Source: Candidatus Zixiibacteriota bacterium
Lineage (GTDB): Bacteria > Zixibacteria > MSB-5A5 > GN15 > JACZUZ01
Assembly: GCA_022563625.1 (NCBI GenBank)
Contig: JADFNA010000039.1
Location: forward strand, 1 to 9,551
Direction of reading: 5' to 3'
DNA length: 9,551 bases
Shown here: positions 1 to 6,802 of the stretch, one piece after another
How the letters are laid out: every line of letters starts with the position of its first letter
Numbering within the stretch: the stretch's first letter is position 1
Made by a program: the position numbers and the translations under genes
Notes under the pieces: generated by a model
What the model was told of the DNA's origin: nothing
The model's database searches: none
The model's input: the letters and a program-made list of their open reading frames with translations, nothing else

Positions 1-1
1 G

Positions 2-151
2 GGCGTGATAGGCGGTTGCAGGTATACGACGATTAGCACGATCCACACACTCGGTACCGCCGGACTGGGGGGCGCAGGCGGGGTCGGAGAGTTGCAGTCC
101 GGCCCGAAGGGAATCAACGGCGCGCGCGCGAACACACTGAGCCTGCCCTAG
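2..151 (+). CDS. Possible C-terminal tail of an unidentified protein (partial)
   Basis: An open frame enters from the left edge and ends at a TAG at 149-151, giving about 49 residues. They are rich in Gly, Ala and Thr, with a run of alternating Gly, Ala and Val near the middle and no recognisable motif. A hairpin with a T-run follows 30 bp after the stop, which fits the end of a transcribed gene. I do not recognise the product. The frame is short and lies at a sequence end, so it could be open by chance. Confidence 0.3.
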   Translation, partial: GVIGGCRYTTISTIHTLGTAGLGGAGGVGELQSGPKGINGARANTLSLP

Positions 152-180
152 TGCATGGCCGCAAAATTGAATTCGCAACA

Positions 181-205
181 GATGTTCGAGAGAACATCCG
201 TTTTT
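181..205 (+). terminator. Candidate Rho-independent terminator
   Basis: A perfect 7-bp inverted repeat (GATGTTC, loop GAGA, GAACATC) spans 181-198 and is followed by CG and five T residues. This is the arrangement of an intrinsic terminator, placed 30 bp after the stop of the partial frame at 2-151. The stem is short and only moderately GC-rich, so it would be weak. The GTTC-N4-GAAC core could instead be a protein-binding palindrome. It is not the GAAC-N4-GTTC arrangement of the Gram-positive LexA box. Confidence 0.4.
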
Positions 206-303
206 GCTGGCAATCCCATAATTAACACAACCAATCAATAATTGAGTCACTTCTTGGGCTTTTTCGACGCTTACACTTTTTAGGAGTCGGTTTCTTAAAG
301 TGA

Positions 304-498
304 TCTTGCCACACTGGCTCAGGAGAATTGGGAAACTCCATCTGCCGCTTAGCGGATCGTATTGACAAACACATCAACACACTCAGCCCTGATGGTGTAG
401 CGCTCACTGCGATCAAAGCGCTGTACGAGAAAACAAAAAACTTAACTATCGTTTGTCGAAGTTTGAAGCAATGATGGAGAGACTAAACGAGAAATAGA
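304..498 (+). pseudogene. Degenerate or frameshifted small coding remnant
   Basis: From 304 a frame reads as soluble, amphipathic protein without a clear start codon. Around 361-438 it encodes IDKHINTLSPDGVALTAIKA followed by LYEKTK. It then loses protein-like character and stops at about 472. Moving back one base at the A6C run (435-441) gives a continuation, NYRLSKFEAMMERLNEK, ending at the TAG at 496-498. The composition (Lys, Glu and Leu-rich, helix-like) is the same on both sides of the shift, so this is probably one gene with an indel. Only TTG codons are available as starts, and a stop at 301-303 closes the frame upstream. The family is not recognised. An alternative is programmed -1 frameshifting on A_AAA_AAC, which is in the correct phase. 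Confidence 0.3.
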
Positions 499-785
499 TA
501 ACATCTCTTGTAGTACAATAAGCCCTTCAAATATCTCGCTGAGTTGTGTGATCGTACAGTATGGCGACCCTAATGACTCCAACTTGGAACCAGATTATTG
601 ATGAGTTGCGAGTTCTCGCAAGTCTAAGGGAGACAGGATAGTTATCTCTAAGCTATTGCGGGTCAGTTGGGTATGGCGTCCCGCCACCCCCGGTGAAGGA
701 ACACCCTTCCGTTGTTGGAACTCTCATTTCACAAGGGTTTACGGGCGGCGCGACAGTTAAAGACGTTTCTGACTTACAGGACGAG
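499..785 (+). other. Gene-poor stretch with broken coding-like frames
   Basis: There is no confident gene here. A 26-codon frame at 561-641 (ATG to TAG) reads like a protein start (TWNQIIDELRVLASLRETG). A GTG at 693 opens another frame that reads like protein up to about 800 (HPSVVGTLISQGFTGG, then an Asp, Glu and Leu-rich stretch). That frame then runs to 890 as the shadow of the 3' end of the opposite-strand FG-GAP gene. The pieces lie in different frames, without a good ribosome binding site between them. Two small hairpins occur: TTGCGA-GTTC-TCGCAA at 606-621 and TGGCG-TCC-CGCCA at 675-687. The simplest reading is decayed coding DNA. Sequencing indels near a contig end would look the same. 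Confidence 0.3.
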
Positions 786-1661
786 TTATTTAATATCAAC
801 TCCCTCGTAATACAACCGCTGACGGCCGGGCGGCGTCGGAGTATTCAGGCAACAGAGTTCAGGAATAGCGCCTTTGATGTAGTAGATTAAATACATTATG
901 TCTGCAAGGTCTATCTGGCCAGAGCAATTAACATCACCGATCCCAGACGGCGGCGGCCCGGCGTAAAAATAAAATTGTATAAAGGCGTCAAAATCTTCCA
1001 TCGTTACTGTTCGGTCACCGTTTATATCTCCACATACGCACGGTCGCCCCGAATACACATATGCGCGGCCGGCGTTGGTTCCGCCCGCGCCGTTTAGATA
1101 GTCTCCGACGATCAGATCGGCAAACCCGTCGTTGTTGACATCCCCGGCCCCGGAAACGGAAATGCCCAAGCCGTCAAACGCCGCCGCGCCGGTGAAAGTG
1201 TGCAACAGCGTCCCGGTGTGCCCGGAATAGACATAGGCCCGGCTGGCGTAGCTTCCGCCCGAGTTGTTTCCCGGACCCCCGACAATCAGATCAGCAAACC
1301 CGTCGTTGTTGACGTCCCCGGCCCCGGAAACGTGACGGCCGAACAAGTCGCCCACCACCTCGCCGGTGAAGGTGTGCAACAGCGCCCCGGTCTGCCCGGA
1401 GTAGACATAGGCCCGGCCGGGAGGGAATCCGCCGTTAAGTAAGGCCCCGACAATCAGATCGGCAAATCCGTCGTTGTTGACATCCCCTGCCCCTGAAACG
1501 GAAATGCCGAACTGGTCGTTCGCCGCCGCACCGGTGAAGACATAGACCGGCGGGCACTGCGGAGTCGCGCCGGAACTGATTATGAACGTGAATAGTACAA
1601 AGTAGAGCGTAGATACGCGAGTGATTGTCCCGATGCGTCTGTTCATGGACGGAAAATGCAT
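786..1661 (-). CDS. Secreted FG-GAP repeat protein with C-terminal dockerin-like domain
   Basis: This is a 291-residue exported protein. Residues 1-31 form a signal peptide: basic NRR at 7-9, then a hydrophobic core at 19-30. Three FG-GAP (integrin-alpha propeller) repeats follow, each with a DVNNDGFADLIVG calcium loop (residues 60-72, 116-128, 174-186) and an RAYVYSG strand. Residues 210-270 form a dockerin-like pair of EF-hand-type loops, DINGDRTVTMEDF (212-224) and DVNCSGQIDLADI (243-255). Such proteins bind calcium and are usually cell-surface or extracellular; dockerins dock to cohesins. A complete propeller has about seven blades, so three is unusually few. The start at 1661 is preferred for a weak GAGA about 8 bases upstream; ATG at 1646 is an alternative. 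Ligand and partner are unknown. The gene stands alone with its own promoter. Confidence 0.88.
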   Translation of the reverse strand: MHFPSMNRRIGTITRVSTLYFVLFTFIISSGATPQCPPVYVFTGAAANDQFGISVSGAGDVNNDGFADLIVGALLNGGFPPGRAYVYSGQTGALLHTFTGEVVGDLFGRHVSGAGDVNNDGFADLIVGGPGNNSGGSYASRAYVYSGHTGTLLHTFTGAAAFDGLGISVSGAGDVNNDGFADLIVGDYLNGAGGTNAGRAYVYSGRPCVCGDINGDRTVTMEDFDAFIQFYFYAGPPPSGIGDVNCSGQIDLADIMYLIYYIKGAIPELCCLNTPTPPGRQRLYYEGVDIK

Positions 1662-1734
1662 GTTTGTTCTCGCGAGTGGGGTTGAAGCCTGAGGAGCAAA
1701 CCGGCTCCGGTGCGTTTGCCCGTTTCCTACTTAG

Positions 1735-1762
1735 AACATAATGGGAATAGAAAAGTTGTCAA
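1735..1762 (-). promoter_or_regulatory. Sigma-70-type promoter for the FG-GAP gene
   Basis: Reading the minus strand, a perfect TTGACA (1757-1762) is followed by a 16-bp spacer and TATGTT (1735-1740, 4 of 6 matches to TATAAT). Transcription would start near 1728, leaving a leader of about 65 bases before the ATG at 1661. The leader contains a small perfect hairpin (GGAGC, 6-base loop, GCTCC; 1693-1708). The promoter lies downstream of the tRNA gene on the same strand, so it would drive the FG-GAP gene independently. Confidence 0.5.
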
Positions 1763-1820
1763 GTCCGAATTACAAAGCTTAGGACTGGAAGTGATTGTAA
1801 CACTTATAGATGGAGAAGAG

Positions 1821-1892
1821 CGACCCCAACGGGAATTGAACCCGTGTTTCAGCCTTGAAAGGGCCGTGTCCTAACCGCTGGACGATGGGGTC
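1821..1892 (-). tRNA. tRNA-Glu (anticodon UUC)
   Basis: The reverse complement folds as a canonical 72-base tRNA. The 7-bp acceptor stem is GACCCCA with TGGGGTC, and the D stem is GTCC with GGAC. The anticodon stem CGGCC/GGCTG contains one G-U pair, the anticodon loop is CTTTCAA, and the T arm is ACGGG-TTCAATT-CCCGT. The anticodon TTC (plus-strand 1857-1859) reads glutamate codons. The discriminator base is G at 1821. CCA is not encoded, since the next bases are CTC, so it must be added after transcription. No clear promoter or terminator was found beside it. Confidence 0.95.
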
Positions 1893-2052
1893 AGTGTCGA
1901 TCTGGCAAGTTATGACACAGAGATTACCTCCCAGGAGTGATTCCTGCGGACCAGAGCGCCGGGCTGATCCGGGGCCAAGTATGCCCTCGGGGCGACCCAA
2001 TGTCAAGAAATCATCGAGGTCCGTTCATCTCTAGCGCTATCGCTGAGCGGCT

Positions 2053-2070
2053 ATCAAATGTATATTTGAT
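2053..2070. repeat. 18-bp inverted repeat upstream of the RtcB-family gene
   Basis: ATCAAAT-GTAT-ATTTGAT is a perfect 7-bp inverted repeat with a 4-bp centre, 55 bp before the RtcB-family start codon. It is AT-rich in a GC-richer context and is not followed by a T-run, so an operator fits better than a terminator. The overlapping TATATT (2061-2066) resembles a -10 box, but no -35 box sits at a proper distance. No regulator is encoded next to it. Confidence 0.3.
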
Positions 2071-2082
2071 GCGCGCTGTCAG

Positions 2083-2098
2083 CCGCACAATTCTTGCA
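2083..2098 (+). promoter_or_regulatory. Sigma-54-like promoter element before the RtcB-family gene
   Basis: CCGCACA-ATTC-TTGCA resembles the -24/-12 consensus TGGCACG-N4-TTGCA. The -12 half matches fully, and the -24 half has mismatches at its first two bases and its last. The start point would be near 2109, just ahead of a GAAGG ribosome binding site at 2113-2117. In E. coli, rtcBA is transcribed by sigma-54 RNA polymerase under the activator RtcR, which makes this location suggestive. No RtcR-like gene is visible in the window, and the incomplete GG element lowers confidence. Confidence 0.3.
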
Positions 2099-2124
2099 GG
2101 GCGGGCCATAACGAAGGCAATTTA

Positions 2125-3324
2125 ATGGGCCATATTTTCGGACAACATGACGAGCAGACGCTGATCCAACTGGAACATGTGTCTCGCGGGGCTTTGAAAA
2201 CTTCGCTGATGGCCGACGGGCATGTGGGGTATTTCATGCCTATCGGCGGGGTGGCCGCCTATGACAATACACTCTCGCCTGTCGGTGTCGGTTTTGATAT
2301 TGCCTGCGGTAACTGCGCCATACTCACCGATGCCAGCCTTGATGATGTCAGAAAAGACACAGATCGTTTGGCTGATGAAATCCAGTCGACCATTTCATTC
2401 GGCCTGGGACGCACGAACAAGGCCGACGATGCGCCCCTTGATCATGAGCTGTTCGACTCCGACGCCTGGGAGTTGGTCCCGAAAAATCGGGTAAGCCTGA
2501 AACAGAAAGCGCGCAATCAACTGGGAACTGTTGGTTCCGGCAATCACTATGTTGATGTTTTCCACGATGAACAAAACCGTATCTGGGTCGGCGTACATTT
2601 TGGCAGCCGCGGATTCGGCCACGCTATCGCCTCGGGATTTCTTAATATCTCGCAGAACCGGGCATGGGATGGCCGAAACCCGCCGGAGATAGAGACGCTG
2701 CTGGATATTAACGGCAGCATCGGTTCGGCGTACTGGGAGCTTATGACACTGGCCGGAGCATATGCCTATGCCGGCCGCGAGTGGGTGGCGCGAAAAGTCG
2801 TTGGGATACTTGGCGCACACGAAAAAGACATGATCCATAATCATCACAATTTCGCATGGCGTGAGAGACATGAAATAGCAGGCCAGATGCGCGATGTCAT
2901 AGTCGTACGCAAAGGAGCCACACCTGCGTTTCCGGGACAGCGGGGATTTGTCGGGGGATCAATGGCGGATGGGTCCGTCATCATCAAGGGAGCCGGTGAC
3001 TCGGCGCTTCAAGCGGACGCACTATATTCAACAGTGCATGGCGCCGGGCGGATTATGAGCCGCACCAAGGCGCGCGGTAAGATCAATCGAAAAACCGGCA
3101 AAGTAATCAAAGCGGGGGCGATCTCTCCTGAGATGATGTCGCAGCGTATAAAGCGTGCGGGGGTGACGCTCAGAGGAGGCGGTCTGGATGAATCACCCCA
3201 TGTGTATCGGAACTTGAGGGATGTACTGGCTGCCCAGGGAGATACGATCAAAATTCTCCACCGGCTGACACCGCTGATTGTAGTCATGGCCGGCGCCGAT
3301 GTCTTCGACCAGTATCGAGATTAG
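2125..3324 (+). CDS. rtcB: RtcB-family RNA-splicing/repair ligase
   Basis: This 399-residue cytoplasmic protein is close in length to E. coli RtcB. The family joins RNA 2',3'-cyclic phosphate or 3'-phosphate ends to 5'-OH ends, using GTP and Mn2+, in tRNA splicing and RNA repair. Visible signatures are ADGHVGYFMPIGG (30-42), the metal site VGVGFDIACGN (53-63, with D58 and C61), GSGNH (137-141), HFGSRG (158-163), HNHHN (238-242) and STVHGAGRIMSRTKA (302-316). H305 corresponds to the guanylated histidine. The 17-residue spacing between H141 and H158 matches E. coli. The C-terminus reads LIVVMAG plus nine residues, without the Lys-Gly that ends classical RtcB. The version of the first motif suggests a divergent bacterial RtcB branch. 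The ATG has GAAGG 7 bases upstream. A tRNA gene lies about 230 bp away on the other strand. Confidence 0.9.
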   Translation: MGHIFGQHDEQTLIQLEHVSRGALKTSLMADGHVGYFMPIGGVAAYDNTLSPVGVGFDIACGNCAILTDASLDDVRKDTDRLADEIQSTISFGLGRTNKADDAPLDHELFDSDAWELVPKNRVSLKQKARNQLGTVGSGNHYVDVFHDEQNRIWVGVHFGSRGFGHAIASGFLNISQNRAWDGRNPPEIETLLDINGSIGSAYWELMTLAGAYAYAGREWVARKVVGILGAHEKDMIHNHHNFAWRERHEIAGQMRDVIVVRKGATPAFPGQRGFVGGSMADGSVIIKGAGDSALQADALYSTVHGAGRIMSRTKARGKINRKTGKVIKAGAISPEMMSQRIKRAGVTLRGGGLDESPHVYRNLRDVLAAQGDTIKILHRLTPLIVVMAGADVFDQYRD

Positions 3325-3352
3325 GCGCTGCAATGGTGCTCGAAACATCCAG

Positions 3353-4414
3353 CTATTGCGTATCCAGAAATGTTCCACGAAAAGTTTCATGGTACAGATC
3401 ACCCAATGTCTCTCTGGCGGGACGGCTGAGGAAACCCAATTCTGATTTCGCCAGCGAATTGTCATACACCCAGTCATAATCCAGCATTTTCAGCAAATCA
3501 GGATACAGGCGCAATTTACCGCCGCTGTTCCGTTTGTGTTTAGCGTTGAAATATTTTGCAGCGAGGTTTAGCAGTGAATGCGGTATACGAACATGCCGGG
3601 GAGCTTTACCCGTTAGCTCTTGAAAAATGTTAAGTATCTCCGTCAACGCCAGATTTTCTCCGGTCAACAGATACCGTTTGCCCGCAACGCCGCTGACCAG
3701 CGCATTGACAATAGCGGGCGCAATGTCCCGCACATCGACAATGTTCAGCCGAATGGGAATTGTTGGGATGAATGGTCGGTCAAAGAACCGGTCAATTCTG
3801 CGTCGATCAGATGAATGGCGCGACGGGGCTACAACAATTGAGGGATTGAGTGTCACTAATTCAGGACCGGAGTGCGTTTCCGCTGCCAGTAACTCCTCGG
3901 CGCTGCGTTTGGAGAGGATGTATGGAACACGCACATCCCGAAGATTGAACTCGGCGGATTCTGTGAGAGGGGCGCTTGCGGCGCCTTTGGCCAGGCGAGA
4001 ACGAGCGCCAATTCCAACAACCGAGGATATATGTGCGAATCGTTTCACGCCCGCCGCGCAAGATGCCCGGTAGCACGACAGCGCTCCGAAGCAGTTGATG
4101 CCCGTAAACATGGTCAGCTTATCACCGCGAAAATCCACCAGCGCCGCAGTATGGACAACACGGTCGATTCCCTTGAACGCGTCGGCCACAGCGCCAGAAT
4201 CCCGCAAGTCTGCGAAACGAATTTCCAGATCAAGGGAGCTTAGATACGTGATGTCAGAACTCTCACGGACCAAGCACACGGGTCGGAGTCCAACCCGGAC
4301 CAGCTCAAAAACCAGTTGTCGGCCGAGCAGGCCCGAGGCCCCGGTAATCAAAATCCGCTCGGACTGTAACCTTTTGATTGTTTCTGGGTGAATCTTACTG
4401 TAACGCTGCATCAT
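3353..4414 (-). CDS. NAD(P)-dependent epimerase/dehydratase or reductase (extended SDR)
   Basis: This 353-residue soluble enzyme has a Rossmann fold of the extended short-chain dehydrogenase/reductase class. The dinucleotide-binding loop is TGASGLLG (24-31), the HTAA motif lies at 88-91, the catalytic serine at 130/131 (HISS), and the YxxxK pair at Y165 and K169. The sequence most resembles the dihydroflavonol-reductase/3-beta-hydroxysteroid dehydrogenase-like group. These act on sugars, sterols, lipids or flavonoid-like substrates, so the substrate is not predictable. The usual RPxxVYGPGD segment is replaced by NPSIVVAPSRH at 190-200, so the substrate pocket probably differs from the second SDR here. 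The stop lies 28 bp from the convergent RtcB-family gene. Two ATGs are adjacent (4414 and 4411), with no strong ribosome binding site. It is divergent from the SGNH gene across about 150 bp. Confidence 0.85.
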   Translation of the reverse strand: MMQRYSKIHPETIKRLQSERILITGASGLLGRQLVFELVRVGLRPVCLVRESSDITYLSSLDLEIRFADLRDSGAVADAFKGIDRVVHTAALVDFRGDKLTMFTGINCFGALSCYRASCAAGVKRFAHISSVVGIGARSRLAKGAASAPLTESAEFNLRDVRVPYILSKRSAEELLAAETHSGPELVTLNPSIVVAPSRHSSDRRRIDRFFDRPFIPTIPIRLNIVDVRDIAPAIVNALVSGVAGKRYLLTGENLALTEILNIFQELTGKAPRHVRIPHSLLNLAAKYFNAKHKRNSGGKLRLYPDLLKMLDYDWVYDNSLAKSELGFLSRPARETLGDLYHETFRGTFLDTQ

Positions 4415-4561
4415 TTTTCTGGATCTTTGAGTCCTGCCGCTCAGGTGACAACCTAGTGAAATTTCTTGTTATGTCAATTTGACTCTGGAATTATCACACA
4501 TCCAAACTTATCTTGCCTTCGGCGGAAACCATATAGCGCATTACGCAAAAAACCAACTCTC

Positions 4562-5623
4562 ATGCTTTCACTATTCAAGAAACTCAGCTTCAGCCTTATT
4601 TCCCTGGTCGTTTTTCTGGGCCTGGTCGAAATCACTCTAATTATGCTGGGAATTTCTCCGGCTTTTCAAAATCGTTTTTTTCTGCTGAATCGCAATTATG
4701 ACTACCCGGAAGTTTTCCGGCGGGATGTGGATTTGTTCTGGACATTGCGCGGGCCGCAGACTGTCGCCTCTGAGTTTTTCGCCAAAGGTGAGTACCGGAT
4801 AAATTCACGCGGCATGCGAGGCGCCGAGATTTCTGGCGAGTCCGAAGCTACACGCATTGCCGTTGTCGGTAATTCATGTTCATTCGGCTGGCAAATTAGC
4901 GAACAGCAGACATTTCTTTCCGGACTTGTGAAACAGCTTAATGACGGCAGAACCAGCAACGGAGCCGCTGAATTTGTGGGAATTAATGGCGGCATCCCCG
5001 GATATACATCCTATCAGGGCCGGCATTTTTTTGCGCGTGACATTGCCGCGTTGAAACCGTCGTTTACGCTAATCATGTTTGGCTGGAATGACCAGTGGGC
5101 AGCCGCAGGAAATATCAGTGACGCCGAGCAACAGCTTCCGCCAGGGCTGATAGTGGCGCTTCATAACACGGTCAATCGCCTGCGCTTGTACCGCATGGTG
5201 CGCAGCGCTATTCTATCGGCCAGTGAGTCAGATCTGTCTGACATGCTGGTGAAAGAGGGCATGAAACCGCGTGTCTCGCTATCGGAATTTCGTGATAATC
5301 TCCTGGCCATTGTACGCAAAGCCCGTGAGATTGGCAGTGTTCCTATCTTGATGACTTCGCCGATACCAGGTCTGGAAACGTATTATCCTCCCCACCGTTA
5401 TTCGCCGATGCACACCAACCATGCGAACTACAACCTGACTACCCGGCGGCTGGCCTTTGATGAAAGTATTGAGATTGTCGATCTTGCGGCAGAGTTTGAC
5501 GCCCGCACAGATCTCTTTGATGATGCAGAGTTTGATCCAATTCATTTCAACGCTGCGGGGCACGCGCTGGCGGCTAACTTAATCGCTAAGAGAATAAAGT
5601 TGTTACTTTCTTCAGGGAAGTAA
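4562..5623 (+). CDS. Membrane-anchored SGNH/GDSL-family hydrolase
   Basis: This 353-residue protein has an N-terminal membrane anchor (residues about 8-30, after basic Lys-Lys), so the catalytic domain should face the periplasm. SGNH blocks are visible. VVGNSCSFGW carries the nucleophile S105 (GNS instead of GDS). INGGIPGYTS (about 141-150) supplies block II, MFGWNDQW carries block III N176, and DPIHF carries D325 and H328. The family removes acyl, acetyl or other ester groups from polysaccharides, lipids or glycans. An NSRGMRG stretch before the domain is typical of the anchored subgroup. The frame stays open upstream to a TTG at 4466. The ATG at 4562 is preferred because it puts the hydrophobic anchor at the N-terminus, although no clear ribosome binding site precedes it. 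The gene ends 15 bp from the convergent aminotransferase gene. Confidence 0.85.
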   Translation: MLSLFKKLSFSLISLVVFLGLVEITLIMLGISPAFQNRFFLLNRNYDYPEVFRRDVDLFWTLRGPQTVASEFFAKGEYRINSRGMRGAEISGESEATRIAVVGNSCSFGWQISEQQTFLSGLVKQLNDGRTSNGAAEFVGINGGIPGYTSYQGRHFFARDIAALKPSFTLIMFGWNDQWAAAGNISDAEQQLPPGLIVALHNTVNRLRLYRMVRSAILSASESDLSDMLVKEGMKPRVSLSEFRDNLLAIVRKAREIGSVPILMTSPIPGLETYYPPHRYSPMHTNHANYNLTTRRLAFDESIEIVDLAAEFDARTDLFDDAEFDPIHFNAAGHALAANLIAKRIKLLLSSGK

Positions 5624-5638
5624 ATCATTCGTCCGTCA

Positions 5639-6787
5639 TTATAATAGTTCTAACACGCGGGAGATATCCGCCGGTTTGTTATACACGTGTGGCGAAATGC
5701 GAATTCCGCCCTCACGTTTTGAACAAATCACCGAAGCGGATTCGAATCGCGCAAACACTTTCTCGTAATCATCAGATGTAAACAGCAGTATTGATGAGCG
5801 CCGGTCGGACTCCAGAGAGCTCAGAACGCGATACGCAGATCCGCCCTGTATGAAATCAATTAGCGGATCCAGTAATCCGTGAAGGTACGTCTGAATGTTT
5901 TTTGTCCCGAGGTCTGTTAATAATCTCAGCGAATGTGACAACGCCACCAAATGTCCCCCCGGGGAGGTCCCCATACTGAAACGGCGCGCATCTTTCAGAA
6001 GCGGTTTATCATAGCTCAGCATGTCAACATAATTATCCCACGCGACCGACCGCCACGACTGCGCCACCGGGCGCATGGCATCCCGGGCGCGTGATGACAC
6101 CGCCACCAGTCCGATGCCTCCCGGTCCCAACAGCCATTTTTGGGCGCCCGCGCTTAATACATCAATCTTCCACCCCCGAAAATCAACCGGCTCCACACCC
6201 AATCCCTGTATTGCATCAACAACAAGATACCCATCAAACGCATGCGCCAGATCTGCCAGCTCTTTGACCGGCAGTTTATATCCGTTATAGAACTGCACAA
6301 ACGAGACAGCGATAACTTTTGTCTTTGTGTTGATCAAACGCTCAACATTCTTGAGCGAGAACAAACCCGCATCTGATTCGGCGAATCTTAATTTAACACC
6401 ACGCACAGCCAGTGTGCGCCAAACATACGGGTTGGCCGGAAAGTCTTTTTCAAACAGTATCACTTCATCACCCGCATCGAGCGGCAAACCGTTGACCGCC
6501 AGCGACAGACCATAGCTGGTGGAATACGCGTAGGTAACATCAGCAGGGTCTGCGCCAATCAGTGTAGCGCCGAGCTGCCGGCATGACTCACCGGCCGAAT
6601 CGACAACCTCGTCTGTCTTCCAGGGTGTTTCCGAGATGAGACGGTAGAACTCGCCGAGCGCATCGCGTGAACAGTTGGGCAGAGGCCCGACTGCGGCTGC
6701 ATTGAGATAGGTCACCGCAGGGTCCAGAGAAAACTCATCCTGCATTGATTCCCATGACGTGATAGGGGAAACGCTGTCAGTTTTCAT
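5639..6787 (-). CDS. Class V PLP-dependent aminotransferase/desulfurase-like enzyme
   Basis: This 382-residue cytoplasmic enzyme has fold type I, class V (the group with cysteine desulfurases, isopenicillin-N epimerase-like proteins and serine-pyruvate aminotransferases). The N-terminus YLNAAAVGPLP (27-37) is the family's substrate-entry segment. D191 in VVDAIQG should bind the pyridine nitrogen. K217 in SAGAQKWLLGPGG is the Schiff-base lysine, and R364 in GIRISPHVYN should bind the substrate carboxylate. RFSMGTSP (269-276) matches the phosphate-binding segment. There is no evident catalytic-cysteine loop of the NifS/IscS type, so epimerase, lyase or aminotransferase chemistry is more likely. 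It is the last gene of the minus-strand operon, starting 15 bp after the membrane protein's stop. The true substrate is unknown. Confidence 0.88.
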   Translation of the reverse strand: MKTDSVSPITSWESMQDEFSLDPAVTYLNAAAVGPLPNCSRDALGEFYRLISETPWKTDEVVDSAGESCRQLGATLIGADPADVTYAYSTSYGLSLAVNGLPLDAGDEVILFEKDFPANPYVWRTLAVRGVKLRFAESDAGLFSLKNVERLINTKTKVIAVSFVQFYNGYKLPVKELADLAHAFDGYLVVDAIQGLGVEPVDFRGWKIDVLSAGAQKWLLGPGGIGLVAVSSRARDAMRPVAQSWRSVAWDNYVDMLSYDKPLLKDARRFSMGTSPGGHLVALSHSLRLLTDLGTKNIQTYLHGLLDPLIDFIQGGSAYRVLSSLESDRRSSILLFTSDDYEKVFARFESASVICSKREGGIRISPHVYNKPADISRVLELL

Positions 6788-6802
6788 TACCAGAGAAGGC
6801 GC

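Noticed and set aside
222..416. 64-codon minus-strand frame
   Set aside because: Lys, Arg and Pro-rich without a motif. The opposite strand looks more protein-like in this interval.
1200..1442. 80-codon plus-strand frame with internal repeats
   Set aside because: It is the antisense shadow of the FG-GAP repeats.
1105..1500. Regularly spaced similar sequences that might suggest a CRISPR-like array
   Set aside because: The units are 168-174 bp apart and encode FG-GAP blades in frame. There are no short identical repeats with unique spacers.
1779..2006. 75-codon minus-strand frame
   Set aside because: It runs through the tRNA-Glu gene, so it is a chance open frame.
1937..2125. 62-codon plus-strand frame ending at the RtcB-family start
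   Set aside because: No ribosome binding site, no motif and ordinary random composition. It covers the candidate promoter elements.
4479..4513. TTGACT followed by AT-rich sequence as a promoter for the SGNH gene
   Set aside because: No -10-like hexamer lies 16-18 bp downstream; the closest, TTATCT, is 23 bp away.
4466..4561. N-terminal extension of the SGNH hydrolase from TTG 4466
   Set aside because: It adds a polar, Cys- and Arg-containing stretch before the membrane anchor and has no ribosome binding site. ATG 4562 gives a normal anchored protein.
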